Assembly: GCF_016772475.1 (NCBI RefSeq)
Contig: NZ_CP068595.1
Coordinates: 2,108,001-2,172,000, forward strand
Length of the DNA: 64,000 nucleotides
Direction of reading: 5' to 3'
Source: Paenibacillus sonchi
GTDB taxonomy: Bacteria > Bacillota > Bacilli > Paenibacillales > Paenibacillaceae
Positions 46,092 to 53,670 of this stretch are shown one piece after another. Positions within the stretch are counted from its first letter, which is position 1, and every line of letters starts with the position of its first letter. The notes below the pieces were generated by a model. It was not told the DNA's origin and made no database searches. It was given only the letters and a program-made list of their open reading frames with translations. The translations under genes were made by a program, and so were the position numbers.

Positions 46092-48666
46092 GGAATTGAC
46101 TTATGTGTATTCTGTCAATTCCCTTTTCTTTATTATTTAACATATTATCGAAAAATTGATAAAGCGAAAGACTTGCTTTTTCTATCGAATAATTTTTAGC
46201 AGTTTCTATTCCATTTAAGAAAAATTTATTTCTTATACTTTTATTTTCTACTAAATAACTTATAAAATGAATAACCTCTTCATTATTAGCAGTATCAACT
46301 AAAAAACTGTTGTATCCATGCACCGCATATTCATATATTCCTCCTATCTTTGGAAGGATAGTAGAGCAACCAATTGCCATTGCCTCTAATCCTGAACGTC
46401 CAAAAGCTTGATAAGTTGATAAATCAATAAAAATATCGGAGTCTTGTAAAAGCTCTGCAACTTGTTCCCTATGGAGTATCCCCTGATTTTTAAAATCAAA
46501 ATTCAAAGGAACATTTAAAGAGTTCAATTCATTATCAGAGCAACCAAATATAGAAATTTCTATTTTTGAATTATATTTTTCTTTTATCGCTTTCAACACA
46601 TTCATTGTTTCTTTAGGCGATCTTCGAGGAGTTTTTGGCCTGACCATTGCCACAATATGAACAACATCTTTTTTACTATTATTTATTGTCACTGCAGGTT
46701 TAAAAAGCATGTTGTCTAAACTCGGAGCAATTTTATAAACCTCAATTCCATGATTTTCTTTTATTATATTACGGATCCAATTCGTTTTGGCAAAAGCATT
46801 ATTATTTGGAATTAATGTATAAGATTCTATCGCTTCTTTATACCAATGATGATCTTTATCAAACATCAATGGTTCATAATCTTGTATATAGTAGGAGGGT
46901 TTTATATAGGGGTGACATTCGATGATGTTTTTTAACATTTTCACCGTTGTAAATACGGTAGCTACTACGATGTCGAAGTGTTGAGAAAGGCGAATTAATT
47001 CATCTTGATTTCTATAATAAACACAAAATTCATCAAAATTTAAGTATTGTTCAGAAAATGGAATCTTATAGTTAAGATTGTTGGCTATTTTTGCATTTAC
47101 ATTCAATGTACGAAGTCCCATTGTTTCCTGTACAACTGAGTGTGATCCCCCATCTCCTCCTTTTGTTGGCAAAATAAATAAAATCGAGATATTACTTCTT
47201 TTTAACTTTTCACCGTTTTCTATCGCATTTTCAACTTTTTTCCTCAAAGTGTTTAGTTCCTTATTTTCTTTTAAAGCTGTCATACAATCTCTTATTATTT
47301 TACTGGAATACTTTCTGCAAATTAGCTTATCTGCTTGTTTTTTTAACAATTTTTTTTGGTCACTCGTGTAACTACTAGATTTATAATGATACACGTAACA
47401 ATCATCGGCTACTTTTAGTTTGAAGCCAGCATTTTTTGCTCGGATACAATAATCATTTTCTTCGCCATATCCTTCCGAAAAAGTCTCCTGATCAAAATAA
47501 CCAATTTTATCTATAACCTCTCTTTTAACCATTAAACAAAATCCATTTAAAAGTGGAACTTCTGGATAACATTTATCTGACTGGTTTTCCACTAAATTTG
47601 ACATTTGTTCCAAGTTCATTTTTTCTGGGAGTGAATTTTTTGCCCAATCATTTTGTTCAAACAATTTTGGTACGGATTGCCAAGAAGCTGCATTGGAAAG
47701 AGGACCTGCTATACCTACAGCTTTCTCAGATTCCATACATGCAATTAGCTTTTCTAACCAGCGAAGTGTAACGATTGTATCACTATTAAGTAACACACAA
47801 TATTTAGAAGATGATGCCAGCAACCCTATATTAGCGGCAATTGTATATCCTTGTGCATAATCATTTCTAATAAGCTTACAATTATAGACTTCAGCATAAG
47901 CCCTTAAAAATCTACTTGTTTCCTTGTTACTGCCATCATCAACTATAATAATATTAAAGGTTAATGTTCTCTTAGCAATTAATGACTCGAGACATACTTT
48001 TACTTCCTCTAAAGCATTATGCACACAAATGATTACATCAATTTCTTCAGTATTAGTTTCATTACGTTCATCATTACTTATTAGATTTTGCTTATTCAGT
48101 CTGTCTTCTTCTAAAATTAAACTTATTAAGCCCGGTTCTTTTTCAGTCATTCCATTATTCATATTCTCGTAAATTTGTCTCCTTGTTCTAGCATAATCCC
48201 AAATTCTAACATTAGTAATTTCACCAATAAAAAAACCGTAATTACTCAGACCCCCGATTATCCCTGAGGCAAAAACATTTGTTTTCAGGCTTTTCAAACC
48301 CATTTTTCTAATCTCACCATTAATAAAAAGATATGGGGTTTTATCACGATAAACAATTGCAATGTGAGTCCAGTCAGTAATACTTGTTTCATATACTAAA
48401 GTAGCTGGCAGATGATTTGCTGTATGTTCAAAAACTGAAACACCATTCGTCCCTACTGACACTCCTGTTCCAGCATACTCATTATCGCCCCCATAACCAG
48501 CCGCAATAACATACCTTTGATCTGAAATACCTGAAGCACCTATAACTGACTCTTTTCTAATTTTATGAGCTGCTTCAGGCTTAACCCAGAATTCATATGT
48601 GAAGTTATTCTTTACTTCCTTAAATATGGATTGAATTGTTAATTTATCGCTACCACTGAACCTCAT
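46045..48666 (-). CDS. LamG-GT2-GT4 multidomain glycosyltransferase
   Basis: This 873-residue protein has three parts. Residues 1-170 form a concanavalin/LamG-like fold (FTYEFWVKPEAAHKIRKESV). Residues 205-450 form a GT2 domain (EIDVIICVHNALEEVKVCLE, NSDTIV, YGEENDYCIRA). Residues 500-850 form a GT4-like domain with the donor motif FGRSGLEAMAIGCSTILPK. A sugar-binding module fused to two transferases suggests an enzyme that adds two sugars while holding the growing glycan. The last 15 residues overlap the end of the convergent epimerase gene. The gene at 31908 is a truncated paralogue. Confidence 0.88.
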   Translation of the reverse strand: MRFSGSDKLTIQSIFKEVKNNFTYEFWVKPEAAHKIRKESVIGASGISDQRYVIAAGYGGDNEYAGTGVSVGTNGVSVFEHTANHLPATLVYETSITDWTHIAIVYRDKTPYLFINGEIRKMGLKSLKTNVFASGIIGGLSNYGFFIGEITNVRIWDYARTRRQIYENMNNGMTEKEPGLISLILEEDRLNKQNLISNDERNETNTEEIDVIICVHNALEEVKVCLESLIAKRTLTFNIIIVDDGSNKETSRFLRAYAEVYNCKLIRNDYAQGYTIAANIGLLASSSKYCVLLNSDTIVTLRWLEKLIACMESEKAVGIAGPLSNAASWQSVPKLFEQNDWAKNSLPEKMNLEQMSNLVENQSDKCYPEVPLLNGFCLMVKREVIDKIGYFDQETFSEGYGEENDYCIRAKNAGFKLKVADDCYVYHYKSSSYTSDQKKLLKKQADKLICRKYSSKIIRDCMTALKENKELNTLRKKVENAIENGEKLKRSNISILFILPTKGGDGGSHSVVQETMGLRTLNVNAKIANNLNYKIPFSEQYLNFDEFCVYYRNQDELIRLSQHFDIVVATVFTTVKMLKNIIECHPYIKPSYYIQDYEPLMFDKDHHWYKEAIESYTLIPNNNAFAKTNWIRNIIKENHGIEVYKIAPSLDNMLFKPAVTINNSKKDVVHIVAMVRPKTPRRSPKETMNVLKAIKEKYNSKIEISIFGCSDNELNSLNVPLNFDFKNQGILHREQVAELLQDSDIFIDLSTYQAFGRSGLEAMAIGCSTILPKIGGIYEYAVHGYNSFLVDTANNEEVIHFISYLVENKSIRNKFFLNGIETAKNYSIEKASLSLYQFFDNMLNNKEKGIDRIHISQFPNSCPLDCNIDYTRL
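46091..46127 (+). terminator. Terminator after the UDP-glucuronate epimerase
   Basis: GGGAATTGAC pairs with GTCAATTCCC and is followed by TTTTCTTT, directly at the epimerase stop codon. The convergent gene reads through it. Confidence 0.85.
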
Positions 48667-48771
48667 TTTAATATCACCCTTTTTCTTTGAACCGACTTAG
48701 CTATTGCCGACACCATCTTGGATTCCATGCGGAAACGGAAAGGACTCAGCAAGTAACAGTCACTTTCGCTT

Positions 48772-48800
48772 AGAGAGCCCCTCCCCCGGTGGCTCTCTTT
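48772..48800 (+). terminator. Terminator-like hairpin
   Basis: AGAGAGCC pairs with GGCTCTCT around a C-rich loop and is followed by TTATAAAC. The surrounding 220-bp gap (48667-48890) holds no gene; the word TGGCTCT recurs three times in it. Confidence 0.5.
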
Positions 48801-48890
48801 ATAAACATCGCGTGGCTCTCACTTATTAACTCAATGGCTCTATCCCACCGAAATATTCATTCTTCGTGACTTTAATACTTCGTATTGACA

Positions 48891-49633
48891 TTAGATCAAA
48901 GATTTTTTTTGATTTGTCTGATGATCGTGAATTCTCCATTTGAAGTATTTATTATCCCTAATATAGTCATCGAGAATAGAAAAAGGGGTATTATACTTCC
49001 AAGCGATATAATTAAAGCTCATCTGATCTCTTTTACTGAAGTTTTCAACTTCATTCCACCAAGCGTCCATTGTTTCTATAATTTTTGGATCCTTGTGTCT
49101 CCTTAAAATTACTCCAGTAGAAATAAGACCATTATTTTCTGGATATCTCTCTTTTCATATCTTTCAGCTTGGGCAAGAATGACATTTTTGTCATCTTTGT
49201 TTCTCCGTATGCAAGCTTCTGCTTCTTGATATATACAGTTTCTTCCATCAGAGTGCCTAAAAAAGACAAGAGAAGATTCCTTCAAATAACTTTGCAGCAA
49301 CTCGTATAGATCTCCAACGATAGTAATATTTGCATCTACCCATACACTGTAGTTATAGTCTTGAAAAAACAAGTGAGGTAGTATTTTTACATATCTTGCC
49401 TTTCTTGTCGAATCAAGATTATGATGTGGTAGTGGTATTATTTTCCAAAAATTTGACTTTATATCCGGATTGTCAGTAAAGCATACATAATCAAATTTAT
49501 CGGATTTATACCGGGGTTCATAAAGATTGTCATAATTAGCTGTGATAGCAGTATAAACGACAACTTTATTTTTATTAATTTGACCGACTGAAGTACCTAC
49601 ATCAGATTGATATATTATTTTGTTTTGCTCCAT
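48891..49633 (-). pseudogene. DUF616/TOD1-like glycosyltransferase, frameshifted
   Basis: The first 170 residues (KVVVYTAITANYDNLYEPRY, WVDANITIVG) are in one frame ending at 49109. After a one-base loss near 49148 the remainder continues in another frame. It reads YPENNGLISTGVILRR, SKRDQMSFNYIAWKYN and so on, to TAA at 48891-48893. Joined, it is a full-length DUF616 protein, a paralogue of 41788-42450. Whether the break is biological or a sequencing error is open. Confidence 0.82.
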
Positions 49634-49720
49634 TAGTAAATACCTCCAGTGTGTTTGCTAATCTAAAAGTGTACCACTTACACAGCGTCTGCTAACGCAA
49701 AAGTTCTGAGCAGGTACCTG

Positions 49721-51076
49721 TTATGCTGAATGAAGCTCAGCAACCTGGGGAGAATCTCCGATCCTTACAATGTTAGGTGTATCTATATTTTTAAAGGCAT
49801 TTCTTGTATCTATAATTAAGTTAGAATTTTCCGAAATCTCTTGGTAGTTATAAACATTATGGTTTGTTAATAAGATAATACAGTCAAAATTACGAAGATT
49901 TTGATGATCCAATTCAATTGAATGTACAATATTTCCTTCATTATCTGTAAACTGGGTTGCATAAGGATCATTGTATTCAACTAAAGCGCCCATTTCTTTT
50001 AATGTATGATAGATAGAAAGACTAGGAGATTCCCGTAAATCATCAATATTCGGCTTATACGCCATGCCTAGTAATAATATTTTAGAGTTTCTGACAGATT
50101 TATTAACATTATTAAGTGCTATTTCAACCTTATTTAACACATACTCCGGCATATAATGATTTATTTCATGTGCTAATTCAATGAAACGGCTATAAAAGTT
50201 TAATTCTCTTGCTTTCCACGATAAGTACATAGGGTCAAGAGGAATGCAGTGTCCTCCAATACCAGGGCCAGGAGAAAATGGCATAAAACCAAAGGGTTTT
50301 GTACTCGCTGCTTTAATTACTTCCCATATATTTATTTCTAATTTTTCGCATAACATCGCCATTTCATTAATAAATGCAATATTCACACTGCGAAATGTAT
50401 TTTCTAAAAGCTTACTCATTTCGGCTATCTTAGGGGAAGAAACAGTCACAAGTGATTGAATGGCATCCTTATATAACAAGGTTGCTATTTCAGTACATAA
50501 TTGTGTTTTTCCTCCAATTACTTTTGGTATGTTTTTTGTATTATATTTGCCATTACCAGGATCTACTCTTTCTGGGGAAAAACAAAGAAAATAATCCTCA
50601 CCAGCTTTATATCCTTTTTTTGTCAATTCATATTCGATCAATTCCTCTGTTGTACCCGGATAAGTAGTACTTTCTAAAATAATGAGTAATTCTTTATGCA
50701 TATATTGTTTTATTTCTTCAACTACTGAATTTATATACGACATATCCGGGATGTCATCCTTTGTTAAAGGAGTAGGAACACAAATGTTAATAGAATCCAA
50801 AGATGAAATTACTGAAAAATCATTTGTAGGAATAAATTTTTTACTGTTTATCACTTCGTGTAAATCTTCTTTATTTACTCCTGAAATATAGAAATCCATG
50901 TTCTTTAATCTACTGATTTTTTCTACATTAATATCAATTCCATAAACTTGGTAACCTTTTTTTGATAATTCAATTGCTAATGGCATCCCTACATAGCCAA
51001 GTCCAATTACGCCAACTTTAGCCTTTAGAGAAATTAATTTTTCTTTTAAATTAGAATATGGTGAGTTCTTCTCCAA
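49721..51076 (-). CDS. WbpA-type UDP-N-acetylglucosamine 6-dehydrogenase
   Basis: This 451-residue nucleotide-sugar dehydrogenase of the UDP-GlcNAc/ManNAc type oxidises C6 to the uronate using NAD. It has the NAD motif VGVIGLGYVGMPLA, CVPTPLTKDD and the catalytic Cys277 in PGIGGHCIPLDPMYLSWK. The form GGHCIPxDPxYLxWK is typical of WbpA/WecC rather than Ugd. It supplies the first step for the WbpB, WbpE and WbpD-like enzymes at 36.7-39.5 kb, although it lies on the opposite strand 10 kb away. Confidence 0.92.
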   Translation of the reverse strand: MEKNSPYSNLKEKLISLKAKVGVIGLGYVGMPLAIELSKKGYQVYGIDINVEKISRLKNMDFYISGVNKEDLHEVINSKKFIPTNDFSVISSLDSINICVPTPLTKDDIPDMSYINSVVEEIKQYMHKELLIILESTTYPGTTEELIEYELTKKGYKAGEDYFLCFSPERVDPGNGKYNTKNIPKVIGGKTQLCTEIATLLYKDAIQSLVTVSSPKIAEMSKLLENTFRSVNIAFINEMAMLCEKLEINIWEVIKAASTKPFGFMPFSPGPGIGGHCIPLDPMYLSWKARELNFYSRFIELAHEINHYMPEYVLNKVEIALNNVNKSVRNSKILLLGMAYKPNIDDLRESPSLSIYHTLKEMGALVEYNDPYATQFTDNEGNIVHSIELDHQNLRNFDCIILLTNHNVYNYQEISENSNLIIDTRNAFKNIDTPNIVRIGDSPQVAELHSA

Positions 51077-51429
51077 TTCTAAAACCTTCCTTCTTTCTAC
51101 ATTTTTTTACTTATAATTACATTATTTTTCAGTTAAAATGGATTGAATGGACTTCGTGATATAACAGGCTTATTGTAACTAGTCATGATTATGGATACCC
51201 TTGTCAATCAATATCGCCCCCCCTAGTGCTGTATACTTTCATACTATGTATTGATAATCAAAACGTAATAGGATATAAGACTAAATTTAGCCTGGTAGAT
51301 GAACATGTGCGGCAGTTGATTCAGCTTGCTTCTACACATAGTCAGGAGTTGATGGCAGTTGGAAAATAATACACAAAACGAAGATGAAGAAGGACTGATG
51401 GAAGTCAAAGTCACGGGGGGAGGTGGGGA
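51077..51429. other. Intergenic region with a minor coding-like remnant
   Basis: This gap separates two minus-strand genes. At 51240-51369 the plus strand has an open stretch ending in VDEHVRQLIQLASTHSQEL and a stop. It lacks a start context and I do not recognise it. A seven-C run is at 51219-51225. Nothing else is seen. Confidence 0.35.
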
Positions 51430-51597
51430 TTTTTGAACTGGAAGAGCGAAAGCGTCCGCCCGAAAGCTTTCCGAAGGAAAGCTCGCATCGGAAGCATATG
51501 CTGTCTCCGGATTTTATCCGCTAGAAGCGGTATAAATCAGGAAATCCGGAGACAACAGCGGCTGGATGTCCAAAACATTCGCCGTAGTTACGGCAAT
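51430..51597 (+). repeat. Structured intergenic repeat, copy 3 (ends lost)
   Basis: The core matches copies 1 and 2: GAACTGGAAGAGCGAAAGCG, TCCGCC, then GTCTCCGGATTT pairing perfectly with AAATCCGGAGAC around TCCGC/GCGGT, and GTCCAAAACATTC. It has an extra 40-bp hairpin (GAAAGCTTTCC facing GGAAAGC) after TCCGCC. The 17-bp ends are absent, and the right side runs into the end of the CgeB-like gene. Confidence 0.8.
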
Positions 51598-52572
51598 TTA
51601 AGATTGAACCTTCATCAGCAAATGATCGATTCGATGTTGAAAGGTGTGTGAAGTCAACACGCGTTGTCTTGCTTTTTTGGCCATCCGTTTGCGTTCTTCG
51701 TCGTGTGCAATATAATAATGAATCTTCTCAAGTAAATCATGCTTATCTTCAAAAGAAACAATTTCCTTTCCTTCCTCAAAATGATTTACCAGCTCTTCTT
51801 TAGAATCAATAAGTTGAAATGCTTCACAACTGGCAGCATCAAAGGTACGATTGTTGATACTTTTAGCAATAATACCCATACGGTTTTTATTGTATTTCTC
51901 ATGGGAAGGGCGGTGGATATTTAAAACAATTTTAGAACCATTATAATAATTCACAACGGTTTCAGGCCTTACCCAAGCATTCACTAAATCTAAACCCCGA
52001 TATAAATTTTTGGTCCATTCATTATTATACTTGCCCCACCCTCTCCCAACGATTTGAATTTGATAGTCTGTTCTCTGTAACAAGAATTCAATAAGCTCAA
52101 TCCGATTGCTATAGGGTACTCCTACTAAACAAATATCACTTGTAAACTCTTCAGAGACCGGTGTGGAACGATACATTGCTGGATCTGTTCCCAGAGGAAG
52201 ATGATATACGTGTGGATGCCCGAGTCTTTTATATTGTTCTAATGCAGCTTGATCGATGGTAAAAATGTAGTCAAAATAAGTGATCAGCGGAATGGTCCAA
52301 TCCATATAATAAGGATCTTCCGTCATCCAAATGGCCGACTTTACTTTGGTTTGCTTTAAGAATTCCAGTATAGGCTTGGAAATTTTCAAACCGCCCATTG
52401 CTACAATAAGATCTGGCTGTAAAGATTCTTTCATAAGTTGTAATGCATTTAAACCCATATTTAGGGTAAAAGGTTCACAATCGTGACCTGCATTCTGAAA
52501 GGCTTCTACTATACTTTGTTCAAAAAAGTAATAAACTGCCCTAAAACCTGAAGTAATGAATAAAATTTTCAT
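51598..52572 (-). CDS. CgeB-family spore glycosyltransferase
   Basis: This 324-residue protein of the CgeB family starts KILFITSGFRAVYYFFEQS. It has the characteristic IWMTEDPYYMDWT and FDYIFTIDQAALEQYKRLG segments and a C-terminal NRTFDAASCEAFQLID donor site. CgeB proteins decorate the spore crust or exosporium. It is divergent from a gene for an exosporium-like protein 110 bp away, a CgeA-CgeB-like arrangement. The C-terminus borders repeat copy 3. Confidence 0.9.
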   Translation of the reverse strand: MKILFITSGFRAVYYFFEQSIVEAFQNAGHDCEPFTLNMGLNALQLMKESLQPDLIVAMGGLKISKPILEFLKQTKVKSAIWMTEDPYYMDWTIPLITYFDYIFTIDQAALEQYKRLGHPHVYHLPLGTDPAMYRSTPVSEEFTSDICLVGVPYSNRIELIEFLLQRTDYQIQIVGRGWGKYNNEWTKNLYRGLDLVNAWVRPETVVNYYNGSKIVLNIHRPSHEKYNKNRMGIIAKSINNRTFDAASCEAFQLIDSKEELVNHFEEGKEIVSFEDKHDLLEKIHYYIAHDEERKRMAKKARQRVLTSHTFQHRIDHLLMKVQS

Positions 52573-52681
52573 TTTCTTCCTCCCTTGTAAATTTGATATT
52601 TTTTTAGTTAATAGGATATTGCCACAAACATAAAATAAAAAAAGCCATATGATGTTTTATAAAATGAGTGGAGGTGAAAAT

Positions 52682-53119
52682 ATGGCACAGACCTTAGTTG
52701 AATTCGGTAGAAGCATCCAGACCAACCTGGACAATGGTGTTATTGTTCCAATCACTGCAACACCAAGTTTGATATTACAATTTGGAATTAATGTTCCAGC
52801 AGCAACCAACTTTGTAGAACTTACTACTACAGTAGGTTGGCAGGTAACAAACGTTTTTGCTACACCACCAGATCAACCCAAACTCTTCCTTCAAGTCCTT
52901 ATGGATGGAGTCGTTGTTGGTAGTGCTGAGCAAGAGTCTATTTCAAATGATGAAGATGAACCGCTTGAAATGACCACAACGTTCCAGACCATTCTTACCA
53001 ATGTATCCGTAGGGTTTCATGGAATTCAAGTGTTTGCCTCAAACCCTGATGATCTCCAGGGAGATATCACCCTAACTGGTCCAGTTAATATTACTGGAAA
53101 AGTTTATGTGCCTGTATAA
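52682..53119 (+). CDS. Exosporium-like beta-sandwich protein
   Basis: This 145-residue protein is rich in Thr, Val and Asn with repeated beta-strand patterns. It starts MAQTLVEFGRSIQTNLDNG with GGAGG seven bases upstream. An earlier ATG at 52649 lacks a ribosome site. It lacks a signal peptide and cysteines. It resembles exosporium protein C-like and BclA C-terminal-like proteins, TNF/C1q-type jelly rolls on spore surfaces. Divergent orientation to a CgeB-family transferase suggests it may be the glycosylated surface protein. The similarity is by eye. Confidence 0.65.
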   Translation: MAQTLVEFGRSIQTNLDNGVIVPITATPSLILQFGINVPAATNFVELTTTVGWQVTNVFATPPDQPKLFLQVLMDGVVVGSAEQESISNDEDEPLEMTTTFQTILTNVSVGFHGIQVFASNPDDLQGDITLTGPVNITGKVYVPV

Positions 53120-53159
53120 CTTATTCACTTAGTAGACCAATTAGCAGTTAATCAAAGTA

Positions 53160-53235
53160 AAAACTCCTATGTAGAAGTCTTGTTTGTTTTAGGGAACAAA
53201 CAAGGCCAACACCTTCTACTATAGGAGTTTTTTAA
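53160..53235. terminator. Long hairpin terminator after the exosporium-like gene
   Basis: AAACTCCTAT and GTAGAAG pair with CTTCTAC and ATAGGAGTTT, with an inner stem TTGTTTGTT/AACAAACAA. TTTTTAAT follows on the plus strand. Confidence 0.8.
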
Positions 53236-53240
53236 TATAA

Positions 53241-53372
53241 TATTCATCTGAATGGGGGCATATGCTAAAACAGATGGACATGAAACATATTTTCATTAGC
53301 AGAGACCCGCGTGATGTTGTAGTTTCTGAAACTTCTTCTAAAAAACCTCTTGCCCTTAATCCGAAATCATGA
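53241..53372 (+). pseudogene. Sulfotransferase remnant
   Basis: A 44-codon open stretch reads EWGHMLKQMDMKHIFISRDP followed by RDVVVSETSS and a stop. The RDPRDVxxS sequence is the PAPS 3'-phosphate-binding motif of sulfotransferases. The rest of the domain is missing on both sides. It lies between the surface-glycan genes and the tRNA, so the island probably lost a sulfation enzyme here. Confidence 0.7.
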
Positions 53373-53404
53373 TATATTACTTCTTGTGTTGCATTTCTTA
53401 ATTT

Positions 53405-53488
53405 GCGGTCGTGGCGGAATTGGCAGACGCGCACGGTTCAGGTCCGTGTGGTAGCAATACCGTGGAGGTTCGAGTCCTCTCGACCGCA
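53405..53488 (+). tRNA. tRNA-Leu (anticodon CAG)
   Basis: The acceptor stem GCGGTCG pairs with CGACCGC. The anticodon loop TTCAGGT reads CAG. A long variable arm (GGTAGCAATACC) marks a class II tRNA, and the T arm has GGTTCGAGTCC. The CCA end is not encoded. It forms the right boundary of the AT-rich island. Confidence 0.97.
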
Positions 53489-53500
53489 TCATAACAAAGG

Positions 53501-53543
53501 AAGCTTCTGTACTGCTCATCCGGGCAGTGCAGAAGCTTTTTTC
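53501..53543 (+). terminator. Terminator after tRNA-Leu
   Basis: AAGCTTCTGTACTGC pairs with GCAGTGCAGAAGCTT and is followed by TTTTCTTC. Confidence 0.9.
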
Positions 53544-53670
53544 TTCAACCGGCCGCAGATGATGGCTATGAACAATGAATAAAACGGGCCAAAAACATGA
53601 TTCGCCTTGACTTATGCAGCTCATATGTTAGAATAGCGAGGCCCAAATTCTAATATAAAGAAGTGAAACT

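Noticed and set aside
52629..52637. CATAAAATA as a SigK -10 box before the exosporium-like gene (a similar CATAATATA is at 35669)
   Set aside because: The -10 consensus CATANNNTA matches but no -35 AC element sits at the right distance, and the sequence is AT-rich, so chance matches are likely.
53405..53488. tRNA-Leu as an att site with a direct repeat at the left end of the island
   Set aside because: I looked for the tRNA 3' end (GGTTCGAGTCC and CGACCGC) near 31.0-31.4 kb and near 25 kb and found none. No integrase gene is present.
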